Assembly: GCA_955652655.1 (NCBI GenBank)
Contig: CATPCK010000399.1
Coordinates: 1 to 20,962 of the forward strand
Source: an uncultured Ktedonobacteraceae bacterium
GTDB lineage: Bacteria > Chloroflexota > Ktedonobacteria > Ktedonobacterales > Ktedonobacteraceae
Direction: 5' to 3'
Length of the DNA stretch: 20,962 nt
Part shown: in pieces, positions 9,361 to 18,000 of the stretch
Numbering within the stretch: the first letter of the stretch is position 1
Layout of the letters: each line of letters opens with the position of its first letter
Translations under genes and position numbers: made by a program
The notes under the pieces: model-generated
What the model saw: the letters and a program-made list of their open reading frames with translations, nothing else
What the model was told of the DNA's origin: nothing
The model's database searches: none

Positions 9361-9486
9361 TACTTATTCCTCTCTCTTTCGTCAAACTCAGGAGAGAATG
9401 GAAAACTGTTACAGAGCACTGAACGTGGTAGCTTGTGGTAGAGTATTTGACTCGCACGCTTGACCGGGAAAGGAATAGAAGGAACT

Positions 9487-10884
9487 ATGGAGCAGCAAGA
9501 TCGCATTATGGATGGAGACTTACAAACATTAGGCCTCCAATCTATCCTGAAAATGCTTGCCCTGAGTGGGAAAACGGGAACACTCTTCGTCCATTCAGGC
9601 CCGGAAACACTCTCTATCAGCCTTCGTAAAGGCCAGATCGTCGCACTGCGCGAAGAAGGCGTGCCTCAACCGGATTTGCTCGTCATGCTCTGTCTCGTCA
9701 ATAAATTGGACCCTCAACGGGCACAAATGGTGCGTGAGTATGCAGGTGGCAATACACAGGTTGCCCTTGCCATGCTTGTTGAACGCAATTGGATGAGCGC
9801 CGCTCAAATGCAGCGCCGCTTAGAATTTGCCGTGACCCAATCGATCAGTCATGCCTTGCGCTGGGTCGATGGTCGTTTCGCCTTCCATCGTCAGCTTGTG
9901 CCCATGGAAAACAGAATGCAACCGCTCGACATTGACTCCACACTGCTGGAAGCCCTACGTCAGGCTGATGAATGGGAGGAGATGGGCGAGACTCATTTGA
10001 CTCGCACCACCGTCGCCCGCTGGCTGCCAGAAATCCATAACGATGTGCGTAGCCTTGGGCTCAGCCAGGAATATATCGAAGTACTCTGCCTCTCAAATGG
10101 TGAAATACCCCTCCAGGCTATAGCACTGGTTTTAATGACCCCCGAGGCCCGCGTTGCGCGCATCATGACCCACCTCCTCGAACTGCGCCTCATCGAAATC
10201 GTTGACACCGCTCTGGAGAACGAAGTACAACAGGATCTTTCAAACCTCATTATCAAGTGTCAGACAACATTAACACGACAGAAGCAGTCCTCCAATCCAG
10301 AGCAGCACCTTCTCGGCCTCGTCACCATCCTCTCTGATTGTATCAACGGTTTGTTGGCACATCATAGCCGCTATGCGAAAAGCCTGCGCGGGCGAGGTCA
10401 GATCCCCTATTCGGATGTGATACGCTATTTGGAGCGTCGTTTCGCTAGCCAGTTCCAACTCCTATCGAAGCAACAATATCCCATCTTGGAAACCATTGAA
10501 TTTACCAATGGAGGACTTGACTGTACCAGCGTCCTTACCCTGGATAAATTGGTGAAAGGAGAGCAATTAGAAGAGTTTTATTGGGAAGCTGTCCTCGGCC
10601 TGGCTGCTTTCTTACGCATGGTTTTCGCAGAGTTATTGCGTGACGAAGTGGGCAATTCACATACCGGCCGCAACCTCAATTTCGCCTGGAAGGCCTTCCT
10701 GACCGAAATAGACCAGGAAATTCATCAATACCAGGTCTATCGGGCGCAGCGCAACATGAAGGTAACCCGTGGCCGTGATGCCGCGCAACCAGCACCCATG
10801 GGTATCATACAAAATTGGAATCATGTCCCTGATAATGAAGGTGGTCCCTACAGGTCACCTGAGTCAAGTAGGAGGTCAATCTAA
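9487..10884 (+). CDS. DUF4388 (PatA-like N-terminal domain) protein, first gene of the chemosensory operon
   Basis: The N-terminal part (about residues 8-150) matches the DUF4388 pattern of PatA/PixG-type proteins: a leading GDLQTLGLQSILKMLALSGK, then TGTLFVHSG and LRKGQIVALREEG. The rest (to 465) is mainly helical. It includes a winged-helix-like stretch, NGEIPLQAIALVLMTPEARV, and ends in a region I do not recognise. Unlike cyanobacterial PatA it has no receiver of its own; a separate receiver gene follows at once. I chose the ATG at 9487 because AGAAGGA lies directly upstream. An in-frame TTG at 9460 would add nine residues. The stop overlaps the next start by one base (TAATG). Known relatives act in output or localisation of type IV pilus chemosensory systems; that role is inferred here. 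Confidence 0.88.
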   Translation: MEQQDRIMDGDLQTLGLQSILKMLALSGKTGTLFVHSGPETLSISLRKGQIVALREEGVPQPDLLVMLCLVNKLDPQRAQMVREYAGGNTQVALAMLVERNWMSAAQMQRRLEFAVTQSISHALRWVDGRFAFHRQLVPMENRMQPLDIDSTLLEALRQADEWEEMGETHLTRTTVARWLPEIHNDVRSLGLSQEYIEVLCLSNGEIPLQAIALVLMTPEARVARIMTHLLELRLIEIVDTALENEVQQDLSNLIIKCQTTLTRQKQSSNPEQHLLGLVTILSDCINGLLAHHSRYAKSLRGRGQIPYSDVIRYLERRFASQFQLLSKQQYPILETIEFTNGGLDCTSVLTLDKLVKGEQLEEFYWEAVLGLAAFLRMVFAELLRDEVGNSHTGRNLNFAWKAFLTEIDQEIHQYQVYRAQRNMKVTRGRDAAQPAPMGIIQNWNHVPDNEGGPYRSPESSRRSI

Positions 10885-11315
10885 TGGCTGTACCGACAGT
10901 ACTAGTTGTGGACGATAGTCCCACTGTGCGTAAAGTCGTCCAAATGACCCTGCAGCGAGAGCATATTAGAGTGATTACTGCTGGAGATGGTCTCAGCGCC
11001 CTCACCTCAGTTGCCGACGAAATGCCCGCTGTAATTCTGCTCGATATACAACTTCCCCGTATGGATGGGTACCATATTTGCCAGATAATACGGAAAAACT
11101 TGCAGTTTCGTCAAATACCGATTATTATGCTCAGTGGGAAGGATGGTTTGTTCGACAAGATGCGTGGTCGGCTCGCTGGTTCAACAGAATATCTGACCAA
11201 ACCTTTTGACTCAGTAGAATTAGTACAGACCGTAAAAAAACATCTTGTGAACTGGCAAGAACGCATGCCCCCACAACATGAAGGGATGCGTACTCGCCTT
11301 CGACGCCGTGGCTAG
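10884..11315 (+). CDS. pilG: PilG-like CheY-type response regulator
   Basis: A 143-residue single-domain receiver. It has the acidic pair D10-D11 in VLVVDDSPTVRKV, phospho-acceptor D54 in VILLDIQLPRMDGY, S84 and K106. The stretch LSGKDGLFDKMRGRLAGSTE followed by YLTKPFDS is the signature of the PilG/PixG branch rather than of flagellar CheY. After the receiver, about 20 basic residues (MRTRLRRRG at the end) form a short tail. A strong AGGAGG lies eight bases before the ATG, and the start overlaps the previous stop by one base, so translation is coupled to the DUF4388 gene. In known systems PilG promotes pilus extension; the exact output here is inferred. Confidence 0.93.
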   Translation: MAVPTVLVVDDSPTVRKVVQMTLQREHIRVITAGDGLSALTSVADEMPAVILLDIQLPRMDGYHICQIIRKNLQFRQIPIIMLSGKDGLFDKMRGRLAGSTEYLTKPFDSVELVQTVKKHLVNWQERMPPQHEGMRTRLRRRG

Positions 11316-11323
11316 GCGTTGTC

Positions 11324-11400
11324 CACATTTACTGTAGTGGGAGGTTCTACAGGTAAATGTGCGTTAGTGAAATAGCCTTTATTTCCCATTTCACTAGCGT
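11324..11400 (+). repeat. Two tandem long inverted repeats between the two cheY-like genes
   Basis: The first stem pairs CACATTTACTGTAG (11324-11337) with CTACAGGTAAATGTG (11347-11361): 14 bp with one bulged base and a 9-nt loop. The second pairs GCGTTAGTGAAAT (11361-11373) with ATTTCACTAGCGT (11388-11400): 13 bp with two G-U pairs and a 14-nt loop. They share base 11361 and fill nearly the whole spacer. Neither has a T-tract. They could act as an mRNA processing or stability element, a partial terminator, or operator sites. Confidence 0.75.
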
Positions 11401-11426
11401 AACTGGCATATTGGAAAGGTATAATA

Positions 11427-11795
11427 ATGATGCCTGGACAGAAGATTCTCGTAGTAGATGATAGCTGGACAGAGTTGACCATGATTGCTACTCCACTGCG
11501 TAACAGTGGCTTTGAAGTGGTTACAGCTGTTGATGGTGACGAAGCTGTCGAAAAAGTATTTAAAGAACATCCACAATGTATTGTACTGGATGTCGTCTTA
11601 CCAAAACAAAATGGTTTTCAATTGTGCCGTAAACTCAAGAGCTTGGAAGCGAGTAGGCACATCCCGATTATCTTGTTAACTAGTAAAAATACTCCCCTCG
11701 ACAAATCCTGGGGGTTAAGACAGGGCGCAGACCTGTATATGACAAAGCCATTTAATAGCGACGAATTGGTAGCTAGTGTGCGTAGTCTGGTGTAA
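11427..11795 (+). CDS. pilH: PilH-like CheY-type response regulator
   Basis: A 122-residue single-domain receiver. It has acidic residues D11-D12 in ILVVDDSWTEL, phospho-acceptor D55 in CIVLDVVLPKQNGF, T85 and K107. The stretch DKSWGLRQGADLYMTKPF is typical of the PilH branch (DKxWGxRQGAxxYxTKP). The ATG at 11427 has AAAGG seven bases upstream; a second ATG follows immediately at 11430. It lies 111 nt after the PilG-like gene across a strongly structured spacer, so its expression may be uncoupled from the upstream pair. In Pil-Chp systems PilH acts as a second receiver or phosphate sink opposing PilG; that role is inferred here from sequence similarity and order. Confidence 0.93.
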   Translation: MMPGQKILVVDDSWTELTMIATPLRNSGFEVVTAVDGDEAVEKVFKEHPQCIVLDVVLPKQNGFQLCRKLKSLEASRHIPIILLTSKNTPLDKSWGLRQGADLYMTKPFNSDELVASVRSLV

Positions 11796-11851
11796 AGAAG
11801 TTTGGATGCCCACAACCGGGTACCCTTACTACACCTCTAGAGAATATGTCC

Positions 11852-11877
11852 GGCGACTCGTGTTGTCGCCCAAGGAG
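11852..11877 (+). promoter_or_regulatory. Hairpin abutting the cheW Shine-Dalgarno
   Basis: GGCGAC (11852-11857) and GTCGCC (11865-11870) are perfect 6-bp arms around a 7-nt loop. One base after the stem lies AAGGAG (11872-11877). Seven T residues then separate it from the GTG start at 11885. The site decides the start codon choice. The stem could influence ribosome access, or could be a decayed terminator, since the T-run follows at a distance of seven bases. Confidence 0.5.
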
Positions 11878-11884
11878 TTTTTTT

Positions 11885-12568
11885 GTGGCCAGCCATGATC
11901 GAAAAATGCGGCAGCGGGATGCTTTGATGCCACAAACTATGTCGGCTTCCCAGCGACCAGGAACACAATTGAGTGATCTTTCCGCTGACTCTCGTGAGAT
12001 TCAGCGTAGCTCCCGTGCTAATTCCGTGCTGGCATTGCAGTCTCAGCTTGCCCAAATCTCGCAATCTCGTCCTGCCAGCACTGCTCAGGGAGCTGTATCG
12101 GTTGAGGTTGTCGGTGAGCAATATCTGACCTTCTCATTGCTGGATCGAGAGTTTGCCCTTAAAGCTGAACATATTCAGGGTGTGGAACGCTTAGTTGATG
12201 TCACCTCTGTTCCCAATCTGGCACCCTGGGTGAGAGGTGTGATCAATCTGCGCGGCTCTATCGCGTCGGTGGTGGATCTTCGCAGTTTTCTGGATATGGA
12301 GGAGCTTCCCTACAATCCACGGACTCGTTTGTTGTCGGCGCAGTACAATGAGATGGTGATTTGCCTGGTTGTGGATGGTGTCAGTGAAATGGTACCCATT
12401 CCTCCTACCGCTATTACCAACATAAGCGTACGCCAGGCCTCTATACCACAATGGGCTGTTCCCTATGCTTCTGGGGTCGCGTTGATTGATAGACGTGTCA
12501 TTGTGTTGATAGATGCCGCACGCCTGCTTTTCTCAGATAAAATGCAGCGTTACGAAGCCCTACAATGA
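11885..12568 (+). CDS. cheW: CheW/PilI-like coupling protein
   Basis: A 227-residue protein with a CheW domain in its C-terminal two thirds, preceded by about 70 Ser/Gln/Ala-rich residues that look disordered. Domain evidence includes EQYLTFSLLDREFALKAEHI, PNLAPWVRGVINLRGSIASV followed by VDLRSFLDM, and MVICLVVDGVSEMVPIPPTA. CheW proteins link the receptor signalling tip to the CheA kinase in the array. I chose the GTG at 11885 because AAGGAG lies seven bases upstream. An upstream in-frame ATG at 11846 lacks a ribosome binding site, and using it would place a hairpin inside the coding region. The gene sits between the PilH-like regulator and the receptor, the same order as pilH-pilI-pilJ. Confidence 0.93.
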   Translation: MASHDRKMRQRDALMPQTMSASQRPGTQLSDLSADSREIQRSSRANSVLALQSQLAQISQSRPASTAQGAVSVEVVGEQYLTFSLLDREFALKAEHIQGVERLVDVTSVPNLAPWVRGVINLRGSIASVVDLRSFLDMEELPYNPRTRLLSAQYNEMVICLVVDGVSEMVPIPPTAITNISVRQASIPQWAVPYASGVALIDRRVIVLIDAARLLFSDKMQRYEALQ

Positions 12569-12629
12569 TATTTGCTTCTTTGAACGTACTTAATTATAGA
12601 CGTATTTTTACACACAGGAGGCCTGGCAG

Positions 12630-14780
12630 ATGAATCCTGATCGCAATAGAGGCGGAATGACTGTCAATGGGCTGATGCAGCTAGGGCTATTTCTTTCAGC
12701 CGCAATTCCGGTCATCATGATCGCTTTTCTGGGAGTATTTGCCTCACAACGAATCCAGAGTAGCGGTAATAACGGCGATTCCACCACCTTTGTACTGGTT
12801 GTTGTTGCCTGTGCAATCGTGGCCCTCATTGGAGTACTGACCATCAATTATTTTGTTCAGCGCGAAGTCAAGAGTCGATTACTTGGACTCGTTGACGTTT
12901 GCCGTGATTATGCTGGCGGAGATCGCACCGTTCGTGCTATGGTCAACGGCGACGACGAATTCGCTATGCTTTCGATGTCGCTGAATACTCTTCTTGATAG
13001 TCAAGGAGCCTCGCAAGGTGGAGTCTCATTTAGCTCCAATGGCAATGATGCTGCTGCGCTACAAGCGCAGATCGAGAAACTGCTCCAGGAAGTCAGTGCC
13101 GTCGGTGATGGCGACCTGCGCGTTCAGGCTGAAGTAACACCAGACACCCTTGGCGTTTTGGCCGACTCGTTCAACTATATGATCGAAGAGCTTGCGAAAG
13201 TCGTCGGACGCGTCCAAACAACGGCTGTACAGGTTACCAACGCGACTCGCCGCATCATTGATCGCTCCGATGAACTCACCCGGGCATCCGAAACCCAGGT
13301 GGCTCAGATTTCTCAAACAACCGAAGCCGTCGAAGCGCTGGCTATCTTCATTCAAAACGTGGCCCGCAATGCGCAACTCAGCGCTGAAGCAGCTCAAGAA
13401 GCCCTGCGCAACGCCAATAGTGGTCAACGCTCCGTTCGTCAGACGATTGAAGGCATGGTCCTCATTCGTGAAAACGTCCAGGAAACCTCGAAGAAGATCA
13501 AACGTCTCGGCGAGCGCTCCAATGAAATCGGTGAAATTGTTCGTATCATCGAAGACATCGCGGATCAAACGAACCTGCTTGCTCTCAATGCCGCCATTCA
13601 GTCAGCTATGGCTGGTGAGCATGGACGAGGGTTTGCGGTCGTCGCGGACGAAATACGTCTTCTCGCCGAACGCTCAACTGAGTCTACCAAGCGTATCGAT
13701 ACCCTCGTCAAAAGTATCCAGGGCGATACCTATGAAGCCGTTGTAGCTATGGAAGATAGCACACAAGAGGTCGTGAAAGGTTCGCAACTCGCTGATGAAG
13801 CCGGCCGTTCACTGAACTCGATCTACTCCGCTGTCGAACGACAGGCGCAAATGATCGAAAGCATAGCTCGCGCCGCGAACGAACAGACATCGGTCTCTGA
13901 AGCTGTCGCTGTTGCCATGGGTCAGATCTCTGACATCACTCGTCAGACTAACATCGGTACCCAGGAAGCCGCCGCCAGTGTGAGCTATCTCGCTGAGCTT
14001 ACAGAGCAACTCCGTGCCTCGGTCTCTACCTTCCGCCTACCAGACCACGGCAACGATATGATGGCTTCGTTCCCAGGTATGACATCTGTGGCAGAACTGC
14101 AGGGAGGAAATGGTAACCAATTCTTCCCACCGGCTCTCGGTCCAGGTTCCGAAAACAACTGGGCACAGGATTTCGCTGGTAATTTCCCGCCACTTCCAGA
14201 ACCTGGCAACTCGGGTTCGCTGGTCGCACTTTCAAGCCGCAATGGGCAGTTTTCCTATAATAACCAGCAAGATTTTGGCCAGCCTTCGTATAATAACCAG
14301 CAGAACTTTGGTGGACAGCAATCCTTTGCTAACCAGCCCGGCTTTAGTCAGCCGCCTTTTGGTGGTCAGCAGGGATACGGCAACTCACAGTCGTTTGGTG
14401 GTCAATCGTTTGGTGGTCAACAGGGCTTCAGCGAGCAGCCTTCGTATAACAACCAGCAGAACTTTGGTGGACAGCAGCCCTTTGGCGGCAACCAGTACCA
14501 GCAGTATCAGCAAGGTTTCGGTGGTCAACAATCTTTTGACAATCAACCTGGCTTTGGCGAAATAAGTGGATTTGAGCAGCCACAGAGACCACAGAATTTC
14601 CCTGCCTCAAACCAGGGAGATCTACAACAACAAAATCCTGGCTCACTGCAAAACCAGAAGCCGGGGCAATTTCAAACCTCTCGTCAACATTGGCAAAGAG
14701 GTGCTCAACAGAATCAAAGTCAATCGCAGTTTGGTCAGGACCAGGCTCCATTCCCGAATAATGGACAGTTTGGTCAGTAG
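12630..14780 (+). CDS. Methyl-accepting chemotaxis receptor (PilJ-like) with Q/N/G/F-rich C-terminal tail
   Basis: A 716-residue receptor. Two membrane segments lie at about 15-38 and 54-76, joined by only about 15 residues, so there is essentially no extracytoplasmic ligand domain. HAMP-like segments follow (about 77-130 and 149-205). The signalling domain (about 200-460) has a hairpin tip near 305-350 reading [20 protein letters not shown] then [20 protein letters not shown], close to the family consensus. From about 527 to 716 the protein is low-complexity, rich in Gln, Asn, Gly and Phe, with repeated units such as [17 protein letters not shown] lies eight bases before the ATG. Receptors of this class drive the CheW-CheA array; the signal sensed here is unknown. 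The tail is unusual for the family and occupies the place where a CheR/CheB-docking pentapeptide would lie in some receptors; the ending NNGQFGQ does not resemble one. Confidence 0.95.
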   Translation: MNPDRNRGGMTVNGLMQLGLFLSAAIPVIMIAFLGVFASQRIQSSGNNGDSTTFVLVVVACAIVALIGVLTINYFVQREVKSRLLGLVDVCRDYAGGDRTVRAMVNGDDEFAMLSMSLNTLLDSQGASQGGVSFSSNGNDAAALQAQIEKLLQEVSAVGDGDLRVQAEVTPDTLGVLADSFNYMIEELAKVVGRVQTTAVQVTNATRRIIDRSDELTRASETQVAQISQTTEAVEALAIFIQNVARNAQLSAEAAQEALRNANSGQRSVRQTIEGMVLIRENVQETSKKIKRLGERSNEIGEIVRIIEDIADQTNLLALNAAIQSAMAGEHGRGFAVVADEIRLLAERSTESTKRIDTLVKSIQGDTYEAVVAMEDSTQEVVKGSQLADEAGRSLNSIYSAVERQAQMIESIARAANEQTSVSEAVAVAMGQISDITRQTNIGTQEAAASVSYLAELTEQLRASVSTFRLPDHGNDMMASFPGMTSVAELQGGNGNQFFPPALGPGSENNWAQDFAGNFPPLPEPGNSGSLVALSSRNGQFSYNNQQDFGQPSYNNQQNFGGQQSFANQPGFSQPPFGGQQGYGNSQSFGGQSFGGQQGFSEQPSYNNQQNFGGQQPFGGNQYQQYQQGFGGQQSFDNQPGFGEISGFEQPQRPQNFPASNQGDLQQQNPGSLQNQKPGQFQTSRQHWQRGAQQNQSQSQFGQDQAPFPNNGQFGQ
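14281..14476 (+). repeat. 40-bp near-identical direct repeats in the receptor tail
   Basis: The segments 14281-14320 and 14437-14476 agree at 39 of 40 bases; the only difference I see is T versus C in the codon for Asn. Both encode [13 protein letters not shown], and they lie 156 bases (52 codons) apart, in frame. A third, shorter relative (TATAATAACCAGCA) starts near 14257. Nucleotide identity beyond what the protein requires points to recent in-frame duplication or gene conversion. Confidence 0.85.
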
Positions 14781-15004
14781 CTAACTGAGTTACACGTTTC
14801 AAAATATACAGGGGCGAGGCCTTTGCCGGGGAACGCGAGTGTCGTCCCCCGAACTACCCCCTTCTTAAGCATAGTAGGGACACAGAAATGGGGGTGCCAG
14901 GGAAAGGTTCCTTGCTGTGAGTTCGGGGTGTCCCTTGAACTACTCCCCTTTTTATGTATGAGAAACAGTGGAACGTGTAGCTAGAAAAAGTGGGTACGCG
15001 CAAA
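14781..15004. other. Structured spacer between receptor and cheA genes
   Basis: About 220 nt without a gene. It contains two related GC-rich elements. The first (about 14827-14867) has CGGGG pairing with CCCCG around a loop and ends in GAACTACCCCCTTCTTA. The second (14921-14954) is a hairpin ending in GAACTACTCCCCTTTTTA. The related 3' parts begin at 14851 and 14937, 86 bases apart. A GGC-CTTT-GCC hairpin at 14818-14827 lies just before the first. Confidence 0.55.
14921..14954 (+). terminator. Candidate intrinsic terminator or attenuator before cheA
   Basis: GTTCGGGG and CCCTTGAAC (14921-14940) form an eight-pair stem with two G-U pairs. The run CCCCTTTTT (14945-14953) follows. The T-run is twelve bases from the stem base, so it is a weak match to a classical terminator. 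Because the genes on both sides belong to one system, partial termination that lowers cheA expression relative to the receptor is a reasonable inference. Confidence 0.4.
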
Positions 15005-18000
15005 ATGTCGAATACATTTGATAAACTTTCAGTACTCGATTCGTTTATCGAAGAAGTGAATAGTTATTTGCCGGAAATAGAGTCCAACCTCGAAAATTTG
15101 GCACAATCCCCCTCTGGCACAATGCCCGGCTATATGGACGCTATTGAGGAAACCTATCGCCGTACCCATACTATTGGTGGTTCTGCTTCGATGATGGATT
15201 TCCCCGGTCTGGCACATGTTGCTCATGGTATGGAGGATATCCTCGGTGACGTATTAGATGGCGTAGCTACCCTTGATGCTCCGACAATTGGCCTGTTGCA
15301 ACGATCCCTCGGGAGAATGCATCAGCTCCTTCAAGGAATACGTGGCGGTATCAACGAAGAGGCAGTCATGGCTGAAGACGATGCTGATTATGTCCGCTAT
15401 CGTGCTCTTACAGAATCTTCAGCATCAGCACCATTGGTCGCGAATAGCAATGCGCGTGGTGCCCCGTTGCCGCCTACCTCCGTTCCATCCCCTGTCGATG
15501 TGCCAGGACAAAGCGCACCTGCGGTCTCCTCGATGCCTTCACTTGACGAGGTTTTAGCTTCCTTCCGCACGACGCCTGTAACAGCAGATGAAGATGTCAT
15601 GTGGCCTGAAGAGTCTGCTCCTGTTGAACCCGTACCCACGGACTTTGTCCATGAGCCAGAACAGGTTGCTGGACTTGCTCAACCTGAAATAAGCTCTGTG
15701 CCCAACCCTGCAAATCCAAGTATACTGGAAATGATGGCCGCCACTACAGCGACATGGCCAGCCTTCCCTCAAAACAACACCGCAGACAACCCTGCTGAAT
15801 CACCAGCAGTGCCTCCTCATGTTGAAAGCGTTTCGCTTCCAGCTTCCGATAGAGAAGGCGTAACCAATCCCAAACAACCTTCGTTCATCGCTCAATCTGT
15901 ACCAGCGCCGGCGCCTGCTGATCTTGCTCTCCCGGTAGTGTTCAACGAAATGCACCAGGAGACCCATTCCCTGGCAGTACAGGCCTCCTCTCTTAGGGAA
16001 ATGCTTAAACAACTGCGCGTGGCTATGTCCGTAATCGAAGTCCAGCGCACGGAATTCAAAGGCTTTCTCGATGGCTCCAAAGATGCCCTCGATCGCATGG
16101 AAGATTGGGCTGGACAGGCAATGGGGCTTAATCTTCGCAATAGCCCCGAACACGTGCGGCGTTATCTGCCCCTCTCTGTCATGTGGGTCTCAAATACCAG
16201 GCTGAAAAAGGTACTTGATCTTCTCACACAGATTACCAGCGGTGTCGAAATGACAGACGAGCAGATCCACACCGCTCTGCACCAACTCTCTGCCTCCATT
16301 GAATCGTGTGGTAATGCCTTTCAGCAGCTTGAGGCTCAAGCTCAAAACTCCTCGCATACCTTCACACATGATCAAGGGTGGACACCATGGGAGATGCGCG
16401 TCTCGCGTGAAGCGGAGGCAATGCGTGAACGTGTAACCTTTGAACGGCGCGGTGACCCTGCAACTCTTCGCACCGAAATCGAGGCCGCTGTTCGCGAGGA
16501 ATTTCGACGTGAACAAGAGGCGAAAATACGTGAAGAAATACGCCATGAGTACGAAACACGCCCACTGACTCTTGCCGCCCGCTCAGAGTTGGAGCGGCAA
16601 TTACGCAACGAAATTCGCCAGGAGTTTGAGGCAAAGCGGCAATTGCAGGAGCGTGTCTCCGGGACAGATGATGCCGAAGCATTCCAGGAACTCGAGAACA
16701 GGCTGCGCAGTGAAATTGAGATCCAGGTTCGCCAGGATTTCCTTAATCAGATAACGGAAGGCGCCGGAGATATTCTGAATGCATCCATGCATCAGACGCT
16801 CGTGCCTCCTGTACCGACTGCGCCGCGTACCTCGAATTTTATCGACCAGGCGCGGCAGGCAACCGGGCTGTCCACCTTTGATACGCAGCAGTTCGCTCCT
16901 GAAAAACAACAGTCTGCCTTTACACCTCCGCCTCCCTTGCCACCCGCATCACCGCAGATCGCTTCTACACCTGCCGCGCCGGCGATACCGCCACGGCCTC
17001 AAACTGCTGCCCAGAAGCCTTTGACTTCTGCTTCGGCTTTTACTGCGGACTTTGGGGAAGAAGCGTCAGAAATCTTCCGTTTAGAGGCTGAAGAACATCT
17101 GCAGACGATCATTATGCACGTGGCCGCTCTCGAGAAGTCTCCAACAAATCGTGAAATTATCCAGGGCATTCGCCGTGCCACTCATACACTCAAGGGCGCT
17201 GCTGGCATGATGGGCTTCCGTGCTATCGCTGATCTCTCCCACATTTTCGAAGACCTGCTCGATAGCATCATGGAGGGCACCACCACAATTTCACCTGCTG
17301 TACTCAGTCTCATACTTGATACTTCAGAGACCCTTGACCTGCTCATAACAGGCAGGGGAACCGATCCACGCGGTGAAGAAGCCAGGGTCCAATTGCTTCG
17401 CGTTCGCTATGAAGAGCTTCTCGGCCAAAGTGCACTCAGAGATGCTAGCGTGGAAGATGTTGACGCCGATGAAATGAACGAAGAAGGCCTCATGGATGAC
17501 GGATCCACCGTTTCCGGCGTCGTCGCTGGCTCTCAATCCATGGAGACAAATGTCCAGCGTGCCGCTCGTGGTGACCTCAGTGTACGCGTGCGACTCCAGA
17601 AACTCGATGAACTCGTCAATCTCTTCGGTGAGCTCCTGGTGAACCGCAGCATTCTGGAAGAGCGCGTCAATCGTCTCGTACAGCTTGTCTCCGATGTCGG
17701 CGTCAGTAGTAATCGCCTCAGAGATGTCGGGCAAAAGCTCGAAAGCAGGTTTGAAGCTGCAACACTGCCCAGTGGCCGTTCTGTGCAGGTAATGCCGGGT
17801 GAAGGTTTGCAAAGTAAACTCGCTATCAATGGCAACAAAAATCGTGTTGAACCTGAACATCTCGCGGAATTCGATGAACTGGAGCTCGACCGCTATACCG
17901 AATTCCACCTGCTCGCTCGTGGCTTAAGCGAGGGCATCTCGGATATGGCAACACTCAGTACAGAGATGGAAGCAGTCATACGAGATTGTGAAGGTGTCTT

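Noticed and set aside
9361..9486. Promoter for the chemosensory operon
   Set aside because: I found no -35/-10 pair with acceptable spacing; the operon may be read from upstream or from a non-sigma-A type promoter.
12572..12600. TTGCTT/TATAGA with 17-nt spacing as a receptor gene promoter
   Set aside because: Only 3 of 6 and 4 of 6 matches in a short spacer; too weak to list as a feature.
13059..13568. Long minus-strand frame of 169 codons opposite the receptor gene
   Set aside because: It mirrors the strongly supported signalling domain coding sequence on the other strand and has no domain of its own.
17324..17908. Minus-strand frame of 194 codons opposite cheA
   Set aside because: It lies wholly inside the conserved CheA core on the plus strand and is explained by codon bias there.
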